DNA from: Primula veris
Taxonomy: Eukaryota; Streptophyta; Magnoliopsida; Ericales; Primulaceae
Assembly (NCBI GenBank): GCA_963682055.1
Contig: OY821748.1
Location: forward strand, 32,657,661-32,721,660
Reading direction: 5' to 3'
DNA length: 64,000 bases
Shown here: positions 25,157-38,659 of the stretch, piece after piece
How positions within the stretch are numbered: the stretch's first letter is position 1
How the letters are laid out: each line of letters begins with the position of its first letter
Translations under genes and position numbers: made by a program
Notes under the pieces: model-generated
Database searches by the model: none
What the model was told of the DNA's origin: nothing
The model's input: the letters and a program-made list of their open reading frames with translations, nothing else

Positions 25157-28100
25157 ATGGTCAACGAGTCGGAGATCGTTGACAATGCTAGGAACGAGGA
25201 AAGGAGGAACGATGAACGTGCTACTAAGTCCAAGAGGGATAAGTCTCGTGATGTCGTCTCATCGATTGAGGCAAGGCTTACTCGATTGGAAGTTGCATTT
25301 GGTGAACGAATGGATCGTGATGTGGAAAATAAGGATGTTATCAAGAAGCTAAGGGATGAGCTTCTTGAGGATATGGAAGGAACTCACAACTCGGTTGTTG
25401 GCGAGTTGAGGAAGGAATTTCAAGGAGAGCTTCAACTCCTTAAACAAGCATGTGAAGCAGAAATCAGCTGGCTGAAAGAGAAGTTGACGGTGTTAAAGGG
25501 GGAGGCCAACCTCTTCAAAGTTGATATGGCACAAGGAGGAGTGCCGTCTTATGGAGCTCCGAAACCGGTTGATGTTCCAAAACCCAAGTGCTATGATGGG
25601 TCTAGGAACGCAAAGGAACTTGACAATTTCCTTTGGAACATAGAGCAATATTTTAAGGCAAGCAACATTGTCGATGACGATAGGAAACTCAATACGGCTC
25701 CTTACTACCTTTCGGATTCGGCTACGTTGTGGTGGAGGAGACGCTCGATGGATATTGAAAGGGGAATTTGTGTGGTCAACACTTGGGAACATTTTAAGAA
25801 GGAACTAAAAAGGCAATTGTACCCGGAGAATTCATCCAAGGAGGCCCAAATTAAGTTGAGGCGTCTCACTCACAAAAGTTAGGTGAAGGAGTATGTGAAA
25901 GAATTTACGGAGTTGCTCTTGGAGATTCCGAACATAACCGAGGAGGAATCTCTAATCAACTTCATCGATGGGCTACAACATTGGGCAAAGGTTGAAGTGG
26001 AAAGGCGGGAACCACGAAACCTTGCTAGTGCTATCGCGATTGCGGAATCCCTTGTGGAATATAAAAAGAGTGAACCTACGGCTCCAAGGTTCAAGTTTTC
26101 TAAGGATCAAAGGGACTTTAAAGGAAAAAGTGGGGGAGACAAGGATAAGCAAGTCATGGGAGGTGAATGCAAGCAATTCACCTTTCAAAGGAGGCCACCC
26201 TATGATGGAAAAGGAGACAGACCCAAATTTGAATGCTACCTTTGTAGTGGTCCCCATCCTATCCGAGATTGTCCACAAAGGGGAAAGTTTTCTTCCCTTT
26301 TCCAAGAAAATGAGGAACAAAAGGAGGAGGAGGCTAAGATGGGATCTCTACACTTGTTAAACTCGAGCAGGGCTCAGGTGGAAGACACGAAGGCTAAGAA
26401 AAAGGGACGAATGTTTGTTATGGCTAAGGTAAACGGACTCCAATCTAGATCTTTACTTGATACTGGTGCTTCACATAATTTCCTTGAGGTAGGTGAGGTC
26501 AAACGCTTAGGTATAACATACACCATGGAAAATGGTTGGCTTAAGACGGTGAACTCTAGTGTTAAACCGATATATGGAGTAGCTCGTGGAGTAGGGCTAC
26601 ATATTGGAGAGTGGGGTGGTACGGTGAACTTTTCGGTAGTTGAGATGGATGACTTTCCGATGGTCCTTGGTATGGAGTTTCTAGATAGTGTGCGAGCCTT
26701 CCCTATTCCCTTCTCCGATACCATGTGTATTATGGGAGACGGAAGTGCTTGTATGGTCCCGATGGCGAGAGAGTATGCCCTCAAAGTGAAGTCTATGTCG
26801 GTGATGCAAGTGACTAAATGTCTCAAGCAAAACCAACTGACATACCTTGTCGCCCTCAAAATAGATGAACCACCGACCTCACCCTTTGAAGAAGTTCCGA
26901 GAGAAGTTTCAAAGGTCCTTGATGATTTTAAGGAAGTGATGCCTACCGAGTTACCCAAAGGGCTACCACCTAAGCGAGAGGTGGATAACCAGATTGAGCT
27001 TGTCCCAGGTGTCAAACCACCCTCTATGGCGCCCTATCGAATGGCCCCACCAGAGTTGGAAGAGTTAAAGAGACAATTGAAGGATCTATTGGATGCGGGA
27101 TATATCCAACCTTCGAAAGCTCCCTACGGTGCCCCTGTGTTGTTTCAAAAGAAGCAGGATGGCTCTCTCCGAATGTGTATTGATTATCGGGCTCTAAACA
27201 AGATCACGGTAAAGAATAAGTATCCTATCCCCGCTTATTGGCAATTTATTCGATCAACTTGGTGGTGCTAGATGGTTCTCAAAATTAGACTTGAGATCGG
27301 GGTACTATCAAGTTCGTATTGCTCACGGAGATGAGGAAAAAACCGATTGCGTTACCCGGTATGGTTCGTTTGACTTTTTTGTTATGCCTTTTGGTTTGAT
27401 GAATGCTCCGGCTACGTTTTCTACGTTAATGAATAAGGTTTTCCAACCCTTCTTGGATCGCTTCATTGTAGTGTACTTGGATGACATCGTTATCTATAGT
27501 AAAACCTTGGAGGAACATATTGATCACCTACGACAAATTTTCCAAGTCTTGAAGGAAAATAGCCTCTATGTAAAGAAAGAAAAGTGTGAGTTTGATCGGG
27601 GTGAAGTGTCCTTCCTTGGACACAAATTCGGAAGTGGAAAGCTAAGGATGGATAAAGCCAAAGTTAAGACGATACAAGAATGGGAGCCACCGAAGAAGGT
27701 TCTCGAGCTTCGATCCTTCTTAGGTTTGGCTAATTACTATCGGCGCTTTATAAAAGGGTACTTTTCGATAGCAGCCCCCTTAACAGATCTTTTGAAGAAA
27801 AATAAATCTTTGGATTGGAACGAGAAGTGTAATGGAGCCTTTCGAAAATTGAAGATGGCGGTAATGGAAGAACCCGTCCTAGCTCTTCCCGATTATACTA
27901 AGGCGTACGAGGTACACACCAATGCTTCCGATTTTGCTATTGGAGGGGTGTTGATGCAAGAAGATCACCCGATCGCCTATGAGAGTCGAAAGCTTAATGA
28001 TGCGGAACGAAGGTACACGGTGCAAGAGAAGGAAATGACTACGGTGAAGCATTACCTTAGAACTTGGAGACACTACTTCTTGGGGAGTAAATTTGTTGTA

Positions 28101-29811
28101 AAAACCGACAATGTGGACACAAGTTACTTCCACACCCAAAAGAAGATATTCCTAAAGCAAGCAAGGTGGCAAGACTTTCTTGCCGAGTTTGATTATGAGT
28201 TGGAATATAAATCGGGAAAGTGCAACGTAGTCGCTGATGCCCTAAGTCGAAAAGCTGAACTTGCCGCTATGAGCAAACCCGAATTTCCCTTATTGGAGAA
28301 GATTAAAGAAGGGATGGAGCATGACCTTAGAGCTAAGATGATGATCGATTATGTTAGCCAAGGAAAGGCGGGGAAATTTTGGCTAAAGGAGGGTCTCCTA
28401 TACACTAAAGGCAAGCGGGTATACGTTCTGAAATGGAGGAGTTTGATAAGAGAAATACTTAAAGGATGCCATGATTCGAAATGGGCTGGACACCCCCTTG
28501 CGCTCCTCGAAGACGGATAGTATTGGCCACAAATGCATGACGATGTTGAGTTGTACGTGATGACTTGCCTTGTGTGCCAACAAGACAAGACGGAAAATAA
28601 GAAGCCGAGTGGGTTTCTAGAACCACTTCCCACACCGCAAAGACCGTGGGAAAGTATCTCTATGGACTACATCACTTGCCTACTGAAGTGGGGTGGATGT
28701 TGCTCTATAATTGTGGTGGTAGACCGCTTTTCAAAATATGTAGTATTTATACCGGGTCCAAAAGAATGTACGGCGGAAGTGACGGCCCAATTATTTTTCA
28801 AGCACGTGGTGAAATATTGGGGAGTCCCTAAAACTATTGTTAGTGATCGAGACTCGCGATTTACCGGGCGGTTTTGGACTGAGTTGTTTAAAATGATGGG
28901 GTCTGATCTAAACTTCTTAACGAGTTTTCACCCCCAAACCGATGGTCAAACGGAGCGCATAAATGCGATCTTGGAGCTATATTTGAGGCACTATGTGAGT
29001 GCTAATCAAAAGGATTGGGTTAAGTTGCTCGATGTGGCCCAATTCTCCTATAACTTGTAAAAGAGCGAAGCAACGGGAACGAGTCCATTCCAATTAGCTA
29101 CGGGACAACAACCACTTACCCCCAACATGGTTGCGACGGGATATTCGGGAAAGAGTCCGGGGGCTTATAAGTTTGCAAAAGGGATTCAAGAGCAATCCGA
29201 GATGGCAAGAGCCTACCTTGCGAAGGCGTCCAAGAAAATGAAGAAGTGGGCGGATGAAAAGAAGAGATTAGTGGAATTTCAAGAAGGAGAACTTGTCTTG
29301 GTAAAAACTTATGCTCCACCAATCCAAGACCTTCAAAGACCTACACAAAGGATTGTTGCGAAGGTACGAAGGGCTCTTTCGAGTAGTAAAAAGAGCTTAC
29401 AAAGTGTCTTATAAGTTGGAGCTCCCACCAAAATTGCAAATGTTATATCCGGTTTTCCATGTGAGCCTTCTAAAGCCCTACTACGAAGACAAGGAGGACC
29501 TGAGTAGAGGTTTATCCCAAAGAGCTCCACCGTCGGTTACCGTCGCGCATGAAAGGGAGGCCAAGTGTATATTAGCCTCGAGGATAAAACTAAGAAGAGG
29601 GATGCACAAGGCATATGCGGAATATTTGGTCAAGTGGAAGGGATTGCCTTACAACGAAGCTAGTTGGAAACACGAAGACACGTTATGGAAATTCAAGGAA
29701 AAGATAGAAGACTTTTACAAGGAATGGAACAGGGCGGGGGAGAAAGCCAAGGCGATAGCGATGAGGACGTCGCTAAATCCAGTGGGGGAGAATGTTACGG
29801 ATGAAGCATAA
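25157..29811 (+). pseudogene. gag-pol polyprotein of the gypsy element, with five breaks
   Basis: Domains in order: coiled-coil and capsid-like gag (25157-26200), a CCHC zinc knuckle near 26234-26280, aspartic protease with LLDTGASHN near 26452, reverse transcriptase with YLDDIVIY near 27475, RNase H near 27900-28240, integrase (28530-29250), and a chromodomain (about 29570-29720; YLVKWKGLPY). Breaks: TAG at 25880-25882, a frameshift near 27230, TAG at 28518-28520, TAA at 29058-29060 and a frameshift near 29310. The RNase H motif usually read as TDASDF has Asn at the first Asp. The last frame runs 19 bp into the 3' LTR and stops there at 29809-29811. The start at 25157 is the first ATG of the frame after the PBS. 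The element cannot now make a complete polyprotein. Confidence 0.9.
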
Positions 29812-30188
29812 CACGGACCTTTCCGGAATATTCTACTACTTACTACGTAATTCTAGAATGTATTAGACTATATTAGAATATGGGAGAATGTATAGGAACC
29901 CTCTAGAAGGGTATGAATATGTATAGAATGTAATAGAAGGGTATAGAAGGTACAAGATGGGATAAAGCTCTAGATCATTCCCTAGACTTGTATATAAGGG
30001 GATGACCCATCTCATTTGTAATCACCAAGTTTCGAGTGAGTAATAAGAGCTATATACATTCTCCTACTTTCTCTCTCTCTAAATACTTGTGAGTTGAGTG
30101 TGAGAGTTAAGGCTTACTTAGTAGCAAACAAGGTGTGAGTATTGCTAGTTAAGTGCCGCACGAGCTTAAGAAAACTAAGCACGTGACA
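29793..30188 (+). repeat. 3' LTR of the gypsy element
   Basis: 396 bp, preceded by the purine tract GTGGGGGAGAA and ending CACGTGACA. About 92% identical to the 5' LTR by eye, with one 2-bp indel. Confidence 0.9.
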
Positions 30189-31409
30189 CAACCCATTGAC
30201 ATTTATTTTATTACGATAATCGAGACCATCAATCATTTTTGCAAGTTCGTAGATATATTATTCAATAGTAATTTCATCTATTAATTGAAATTTCTTGACC
30301 GAACGAATTTTACAGCGTTGAAAACAATTTGCTATTGTTGCTCGGTGAACATTAATCGTCCAATAAATAAAAGCTCTTTAAAATAATAATTATTAATTTA
30401 TCGATTAATTAATACATTTCTAGATTAATAAATTTCTATGGTCCCGACATTACTAATTAAAGAGGTTTTATTGTATTTAAGGACAGTGGAAGAAGAATAA
30501 AAACATTATGTTTTCCCAATTGCAGTATACTTAATTATAGTTTTACTTAGGGTTAAATACCCCATTAGTACTTGTACCGGGAAACGGATACGAGAAACAT
30601 AAATGAAAAAAATCTAAAATTTACACGTAAAATAATAGAAAGTGAATCGAAAAGTGGAATAGGGTTTTTTGAAAGCGGAAACGAGTTTTCCGGTAACAAT
30701 GAACCTTAATCTTAGAGTAGTTGTTTCCGGTAACTCTGTCCCTCACGAAGAGTTGTAATGCCTAACTCTGCCTATAAGAATGAACATTTGTAAAAGGTAC
30801 ACTGACGTAAAAATAAGTACATTAATCTCAAGATTCGGATTGGACCTTGGGATATATCGTAGTCTCTTATTGAGATGAAGATAAATACTCGTGTTAAATA
30901 TTTCTTTAACTTGCTATTTTCTTTCAAGTCTTAGTTTAACAATTACTATCTATCTATATGTATGACTGGATTTTGATTTAGAGCCGATCACATGCGAAGC
31001 AAATGTCGTACATCAAATCATTGACTGATAAGATATATTCGTGGATCGCTTGATAGTCTGAATCAAACGAATTAATTTAACTCAGTGTTAATATATTCAT
31101 TCCGCGATAACTCGACAAAATCAATATACATCTTAAGTCAATAATTTATAAAGTAAAGTAGCAATCGTGAATTGATTGGCTCAGTGATATACTCATAGTT
31201 ATATACTATACATTATTAATTATAAACTACCCAAGTCACTGTTTTGTTATTGTTAGACCGAAAAAAGTTTAAAAAGAAGTTAAAACTATATATTCAAACT
31301 CCCAATATTCTCTCTAGGTTTGTCATAATAACGTATACTTTATCTCGATTTGTGTTTAGGATCCTAAATTATAAAAAATTAAAAGTAATTATATATATAT
31401 ATATATTTT
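30189..31409. other. AT-rich intergenic DNA between two retroelements
   Basis: No gene seen. At 30455-30476 the sequence AAGAGGTTTTATTGTA resembles the right end of the MITE at 4186-4845, so 30189-30476 may be the right part of a related MITE split by the gypsy insertion. The matching left end, expected before 24711, is only faintly visible near 24308, so this is weak. Confidence 0.35.
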
Positions 31410-34400
31410 TGTAGTATATTATTGGCCATCTTGGTGGTCTTTACTTGGCCTATTTTGAGCTTTCTTACCATATGTAATCATACCCTCTATTATATAAATA
31501 GGGTTATAGGGTCTCGTGATGTAATTTCTCTATTCACATTCTGATTAATAAATACTCTGTTGTTATCTCTTCATATTTCTCTCTCTATATCTATACATAT
31601 CTCATATATACTTATATCAAGTTAATATGTCACACAACACGTTATCAGCACTTTGCTCGTGAAGATTGAAATAAAAAACTAGGTGATTAGGGTATTTGTT
31701 CGAATAACATAGTTTAAGCTCGAATATTGGGATTATAAACATACGGCCAAAATTTGAAGTTTTGTTTATATCGGGCTTCCCCAACATATCAGGAGTACGG
31801 TATATATATTTTTATATGTTTACACCTACCAAACGCATGTTTTAAAGAAAAACTATATATTGCTCGTCTATGTATGCTTGGATTAAAATATGTTGGAATT
31901 GGTCATAGTTAATTATTCGATCATGTAATCAAACTTGATTTAAATCTTGTGTTCTTGTAGAAACATAATCGTAATATCAAACTGGTTACTATCCATCCAC
32001 GGATCATTACAGTGTATGTATAAAACAATCCATAAAAGAACATATAAAAATGCATGTTTATTGAAGCCATAAAAACCAAACATGTATACTGCCCTCACAT
32101 ATAAGTTGTTATGATAAGAAATTAACCTAATTAGTTATACTATATAACACGTATGTATGTAGGGACTTGTTTATGACTTGGAAAAGTCAAATTAGATCAT
32201 TGCAGCATGATTGAAACTATTACATAATCGCATGTTAGACAAAGAAAAGAAGAGCATGTTTCTTTATTGATTTAGAACGACCTATGTAGTTTAGGGTTTG
32301 ATCTGCTAACATCACCTATATATTTAAAAATGAATACATATCGTATAATATGTAAATTGCCATATAATTTGTTTTCTTGTATGTGGTACTGTAATTTTTA
32401 AACTACACTCAATAAAATTTACACATAAAAGCAATAGATTTGTATAATATTTTATTTAGATATTGCTCGTGTAATTGGTAAATTGAATTTAAAAATTACC
32501 ATGTATTCAACTTGCATGTATATTGCATAATTATAATTAAAATTTGTCATCCCTACATGTGATATGGTAAATTAGTAATTAAATACACTGCTCACCTGCA
32601 TGTCGTAATTACCATGAATAAAATTTAGATTGACGGATTGTATTATATATTGTTAAGTGTGATTTAGAATATCTTGTTATAATATATACTATAAGCAGTT
32701 ACAGTCTAAATAATTACTTAATCATTGCCATGTACATAATATGTTAATTTGCGAAATCACATATTTCCACATTGAAGTGGAAAAATTATGAATCTTCCCC
32801 AAATAGGCTCACCCATTTGGATACGATGTTTAGGAAACATATAGGCGGAAGTCTATATCCTAATGAGGTCGGGTTTTAAGTGGCATCCGTGCCCTCCACC
32901 CTCACCGTCTTTCCTGGTCGTTTTCAAGTAGAGCTACCGAAAGGGTTGACTAAATAATAATTTCCCCGAGTGTGTTTATATAGTGATGTATGTTTTTTCG
33001 AATTGGTGTTTCAGCATTGACCCGTCGTTCGATCAATGAGAACCAATTCACATGAGAAGCGAAACTAGTATTCGAACCTGTCGTTTTGAAACAAAGTTTG
33101 TACTTGTGCAAACCATACATATAAATCAGTCGTTTTATATGATGACTAATCCAGAACTCCCATCACATGTTGGATGTCATCTATGATGAGGAAATTGCAA
33201 AATATACTTGCGAAATGAATATTTAGGCGAGTTATTTTACGCCACCATATGTTAGTCACCCTGATGTGTGAGCATGTGATGCCCAATTTTTTTGAATGTC
33301 ATATTTGATGAGTAAAACACGAGCTTGTTATGTCTCATAAGATGAAGGCAAATGTGTTGATTTTATTCCGCCATAACATTTGAGACGTGATGACGTCTAT
33401 GGTCAACAAATGTCTGAAGTTGACATATTGGAGTGATCCTTCACCAAAAATACTAGCTTGGAAATTGTATTCCGTAAGCAGTATCGTGAATTTATATTCA
33501 CCATGTTCCTTCATCGCCCATCTGTTTGTGGATGAGAAAATGCCCCGATGAGCAGTTTTAATCATATTGGGTCAATGGCGAATTGTTTGCCTGATATTAA
33601 TGCTCTTTGTGTATATGTTTTTCCACGAATCGAGAATCGAGACAAGTGTTATTTGTCGCGGATTGTCGCGATCCCGACGAATCGCCTAGCCAAGCGAGGT
33701 TTTAGACAATCATCAAAATCGAAGACATGTGGCTCCAAGACAATTCTTGAAATGAACAATATGGCATGTTTTCTCAAAGTAAGAGATAATGCTCAAGGAG
33801 CCAACTCTATGATATGAAGACAAAAGTCATGCACGGTTACTCCTATATAAAGGTGGAAAAGTCGATGCTAATGTGGTTAAAGCTAACTAAAAGAAAACTC
33901 TTGAGACCCCGATTTATTGGCTCAAATGAGTTTGATATCTTTCTTTATTGATTTTGATAAATCATTGAGCCGTTTTTTCGCTCATCTGGATTATATTTTT
34001 CCATTTGGATTATGATTTTTCCATTTGGACATACGTTTGGATTATGGTTTGCCTGTTTACGAAATTTCTCGAAATAATATAAAGTGTTTTGAGCAAATTA
34101 CTTTGACAAATGTGACCAAAATTTAGGCAATACTTATGGGGTAGTTGATTTTCTGGAAATAGTGGGCAATAGTGTACCACATAATTTCACCAACTACTTG
34201 CCTAAAAGAGTACTCATTGACAACGATTCTGGACGTGTCATTCCAAAATCGAAATCTTTGGTAAAACCAAATTGATTTGTCAAATATGAGGCCTTATACT
34301 CCTGTAGGTCATGTCGTACCTTGTTGGGTTATAAAATATTCGAGAAAACCAGTGGTATCTAGTAATAGCTCATGAAAGAATTGAAATTTCTTTACATAAC

Positions 34401-35109
34401 CTTCATTCAATACGACCAAAAACGTATTTTAGATGAGTTGAAATGTCTTTCAAGTGGTTGCTACCATAATTTTTTATAGCTTTTAAAGTTACCTTATCAT
34501 TTCGCCTGTCGTCGAATGATAAATGATTTAGATGCTAAGACATGAATCTTTTGCCTATCATTTGATAGAGTAACCTTGGCAAGCGATCTCTTTACCGCAT
34601 GATATGCAAAAGTGACATCGCTAAGACTGTTCTCCCCGTCGTTAGGGGGAGATTTGCACGTTACCGTTGATAAGAAACGACGTTGCTCTGGCCGAACCCG
34701 CCAAGCAAAGAACGCCATCGTCGGCCGTCAGTCTGTCATCCTTCCCAAGATACGAGAAAGTTGACCGGTTCTTAATTCGTTCAGCCCTAGAGGTGGTAAA
34801 CTGAAACTCGTTTGTCGCACGAGATTATAAATGATCAAGGAGATGTGTGATTTCCTCCTCATCCTGAGAATCTTGAAATATCTGTCGATCATGATATCTT
34901 AGACGATATTGAAGCGAAACGAGACTGTCATTGATTACTTGTTCATATATTCGATGACGACTGATAATATGAGCAAATTATGACAGGGAACCATGTACTG
35001 TTACCTGAAGTCAACGTAGAATAGACTAGCCTAATGGAAACTTGCAATCCAAGTAGAATCCTTAGTGAAAGTGTGTTCGGACCTGTAGCTCCAACACCAC
35101 CAATGTTAA

Positions 35110-36330
35110 ATGAGTTCGTTTACTTGGTTATTCGTAAGGAAGAGTGATGAGATTAAGATTGTAGAATGCTCGCCTAATAGAGCAAGGCTTCTCTCACACC
35201 TTGGAATTTATTACGAGATGGTTTATTTCCTCGTAATGGACGTTATAACGGTCCACTACTTTATCAGTTTAGTAGTTTCCGAAAAACTGATTATGCAGCA
35301 TGCGATTGTGGTCACGGTTTATCTCTATGGGGATTTAGACAAAGAGATATAGATGTAGGTTTCTGTATGACTCATGTGCTTGAATCAAGTAGTTCCTGAC
35401 AATAGAACACGGTCTTAATTGATCGAGACGTTCACTATATGGATTAATATAATCCGAGCGGATGTGGTATACCAGCCTAAGTGAGTACTTGATCAGCTTG
35501 GAATACTTGAACAAGTATTATGCCATTGCGTGTTTTATTATGCGATCCACTATTGGATTTGCCTTCGAGATGAAAGATCTTGAGAAGACATGGCAGTGAC
35601 TCGGCCTAATGATCGAGTTCCGTAAAGATTGAATCTAAGTCCATGATTTAGACTACACCCAGAAGGTGTTATGACATTTTAGTCATCATGACGCTAAGTC
35701 GTAAGATTCTCCCATGATCGTTCGATCACTAGACATTGATATAGATCTAGTCCGCCCTTGATGAGACGATAAAGAGATATTAAACCATTATGTTCATATA
35801 TAAGTACAATAAGCACATTATTGTATTTGGTCTAATGTGCTAGGACGAACATCTTGTCTGCTGTGAATGGTATAGCTCGACACAGCATCGCGCTAACACG
35901 TTGCCATCGAAATGGCATAAAAGACATTTTCCCATTACCTTAAGGTAAATATGGATGAGGGCTTGTCTTATCCCATTTTGCGTCATCGAGTGTACCTACC
36001 CCATTCGGTACTCGAATTAACACAACCCTTTTTCGGTTATACCGATGCTGGTTACTTATCAGACCCGCATAAGGAATATTTTTAACATGGTCTGTCTTTT
36101 CCATTAGGAATAAGGCGATATCCTGGAGGTCTTGGAATGACTCCAAACAAATCAGTTTGATCTACTCGTGCTCTATGAGACGACTAGAGAGTGTATATGG
36201 CTTCGAGCTAGTATTAGCCATATTTGAATTACATATGCTCTGTCTCACGATTCAGATAAAACACTTTTCGTATTTGAGGACAACTTGTTGTTATCGATCA
36301 AGAGAGATATGACTAGATTATTCTATTTAG
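35110..36330 (+). pseudogene. copia reverse transcriptase/RNase H remnants
   Basis: The 80-codon frame at 35110-35352 contains FLVMDVITVHYFISLVVSEK and VTVYLYGDLDKEI, characteristic of the copia RT fingers region. Near 35560-35620 a shifted frame reads like the FEMKDLGKT-L-GL block that follows the YVDD motif. Near 36050-36070 DAGYLSDPHK marks RNase H. Order and strand agree with the flanking LTRs. Multiple stops and frameshifts separate the pieces. Confidence 0.75.
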
Positions 36331-36359
36331 CATTTATCGTCGAAATAAATCTTCACATA

Positions 36360-37010
36360 TGAAGTTTAAGAGCATCCCGTCTAATGCTCATTCTATTACA
36401 CGTTAGATTTTATTGCATCCAGTCGTGTGCAAGTAAATGAAACATCCAGTCGAATGCTCGTACTGTTTCTTGGAATATGAAATCCAGGAGAATATTTATT
36501 GCATTAATTATTACTTAGTCGAAATCCTCGCATCCTGTCGTGTGCAAGTGAGGGGAGCATCCAGTCGCATGATCGTGTACTCTTTTTGTCCTTAGACCAA
36601 GGTTTTTTCCCATTAGGTTTTCCTTGGCAAGGTTTTTAGCGAGACACGTTCCCATCATATCTCACTTAAGATTGCCGAAATTAGGAGTAGTATTCTGTTG
36701 TATACTTCTTACCAGTGTGTACTCTTTTGTCATTCGACTAGAGGTTTTTCCCACTGGGTTTACTCTAGCAAGGTTTTGATGAGGCACCTGCTTTGTGGTT
36801 GATCCACTACTACTACCACTATTGCACTCTTTTTCCTTCGATCAGACATTTTTCCATTGGGTTTGCTCTGGCAAGGTTTTGATGAGTCACACTGCTTTGT
36901 GGTTAGTTACTTACATGGTATTTCGGCCTATATCATTCGGCTACACAGTTTCTCCTAGGTACCGGTTTTGTCCCACATTGGGTTTTCCCGCCCTAAGGTT
37001 TTTATGTGTT
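36360..37010 (+). repeat. Short interspersed tandem motifs in the 3' end of the copia element
   Basis: Two motif sets repeat. GCATCC(A/C/T)GTC with following AATGCTC or GTGCAAGT occurs at about 36371, 36417, 36444, 36529 and 36567. A longer unit, CTTTTTGTCCTTNGAC...TTTTCCCANTGGGTTTNCC...GGCAAGGTTTT...GAGNCAC, occurs about four times from 36589 to 37000. This kind of imperfect 3' array just upstream of the 3' LTR recurs in some plant copia families. Confidence 0.6.
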
Positions 37011-37554
37011 TAGCACTGCGAATGAACTCGACTAAGATCGAATGTATGAAGACGAAAAAATCAAGACGTCCAAAGCAGTAGTGTTGTAGGATATTATTAG
37101 ACATCTTGAACATTACTCTATGGGGCTTTACTTGGCCCTATGTTGGGCTTTCTACCATATGTAACCATACACTCTATTATATAAAGAGGGTTAGGATCGA
37201 TTTGTAAATTAGCCAATTTGCCCTTGAGAGTGAATTAAAAAAACTTTTCCGACGTTAGTTTTTACCCATCAATATGCGAAGTGGTTGACGAGAATACTTG
37301 AAATAAGTTAGATCGGTTAGGGAGGGTGAAATACTGTTATTAATTTTTCTATTTTTTTTATTTATTTATAAAATTAGGGTAATGGGATAATTCATAGATA
37401 TGAGTAAGTGTATTCTTGGAGATATGGTGGCAAAATTTAGTAGGTTGGCTTATTATATACTAAGATATATACACACATATTTTCAAATATTTATAATTAT
37501 ATATACACACATGCTTATATAAATTATTTATAATCATAGATAGTACATATATAA

Positions 37555-37827
37555 TATAGTAGAAATTGTGCGTGACACGTAATGCAATAAAAATATAAAA
37601 AATATATATAGTTATGATATAGATATGTGGATAATACAAAAAAAAAACATAGTTTAAGATTTAAAAAAATGTTTGGTTGTTAAAAAATGATAAATAATTT
37701 TATTAGTTTTTACTTTTTATATTTTTATGGGAGCATTAATTAATATAAATGTGTATGCGTATTTTTGAAAAAAATGGCTAAATTAGGCAGGCTCATTTGA
37801 TTTGGTTGGCTTATTATAATAGAATGA
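37555..37827 (-). mobile_element. Degraded Helitron, copy 3 (and a fourth tail at about 37340-37470)
   Basis: On the minus strand the copy starts TCATTCTATTATAATAAGCC at 37827, with host A before it, matching the 5' ends of copies 1 and 2. Near 37555-37575 GTGCGTGACACG matches the 3' region, but the CTAG end is lost. A second copy of the 5' end (TAATAAGCCAACC) ends near 37470, so two members sit in tandem here. Confidence 0.6.
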
Positions 37828-38659
37828 TATAGTCATTCATATGTAAATCAATTGATAAAATTAAAAATTAGAAAAAAATTACCAAAACATCTCACTTTTC
37901 AAGTCTAATTACCAAAAATTACAAACCAAAACTTTATTCCCAAAATATATAACTCTAATAAATACATGTAATTGTATGTTTGTAAATAAACTTTTAGACG
38001 TCGTATGTTTTTGATAATATGTTTTGAATTAAAATTTAATAACTGCAGGTTTTCCCTTACTTTTACTTTGGTTTCCATGATGCTGACTTGACTTAGTACG
38101 CTGCCGTATCTATCTTTAATTAATTAATTTAATTTATTTTATAATTGCCTGTATTAAATCAAATCACTGTTTCATACTCTTTTTTTTATTTTCTTCTCTC
38201 AACAGAATATGACTCTTTACCTGTCTTAACGATTCCACTGGTTTACAAAATTAATAAATATACCCCTAACTTTTTCAAAGTTTTACATTTATCAGTTCTT
38301 TTCAAACTTTTCCCAGGATGGATCACCAATCAGCTGCTGAAACATTTTCATACCACACTTATTCAACCAACACAAAGTAACAACCATTTCAGAACTTTAC
38401 CCGATAAGAAAAAAAACACTCCGGAACACATTCTTATTTATTACTAATAAAAAGGAAAACAGTCTATCGAAAACACATTCTTCTTTATTAATAAAAAGGA
38501 AAAGATCTACATACGGATGGTTTAACACTTTAACCAAAAGCAAAAGACAGTTCTATTATTGGAAAGCAGCCTTTCGCCCTCTAACCAACATTACAGCTTA
38601 TGAACATACAAACGTAAAGCTTAATTAGCAGCAAAAAAAAAAAAAAAAAATTAAATAAT
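37828..38659. other. Intergenic region downstream of ETFQO
   Basis: AT-rich; no gene supported. The last ~200 bp should contain the ETFQO 3' UTR on the minus strand. A direct repeat (CACATTCTT.TTTATTA.TAATAAAAAGGAAA) occurs at 38427-38456 and 38473-38503. Confidence 0.45.

Larger units (their letters stand above)
24711..30188 (+). mobile_element. Full-length Ty3/gypsy chromovirus (Galadriel-like), inactive
   Basis: 5' LTR 24711-25108 and 3' LTR 29793-30188 (TGTTACGG...GTGACA) enclose a PBS for initiator tRNA-Met, a gag-pol region and a polypurine tract (29781-29792). CAAC lies directly outside each end (24707-24710 and 30189-30192), a probable short target duplication. By hand count the LTRs differ at roughly 30 of ~397 positions, so the insertion is not recent. 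The gag style ([18 protein letters not shown] block), the C-terminal chromodomain and the short LTR suggest the Galadriel clade; the clade call is moderate. The element is surrounded by decayed repeats between bZIP and ETFQO. Confidence 0.92.
31410..37193 (+). mobile_element. Decayed Ty1/copia retrotransposon
   Basis: The probable 5' LTR, 31410 to about 31635, starts TGTAGTATATTATTGG. A related start, TGTAGGATATTATTAG, lies at 37085, and the two share TTTACTTGGCC, ACCATATGTAA and CTCTATTATATAAA blocks. The second copy breaks off near 37193. After the first LTR comes ACACGTTATCAGCAC, a leader sequence found in many plant copia elements. The internal region retains copia RT and RNase H remnants (35110-36330). 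The element is riddled with stops. Confidence 0.75.

Noticed and set aside
33335..33817. Open frames of 76 and 89 codons inside the decayed copia element
   Set aside because: No similarity to gag, integrase or a host family that I can recognise, and the surrounding frame is broken.
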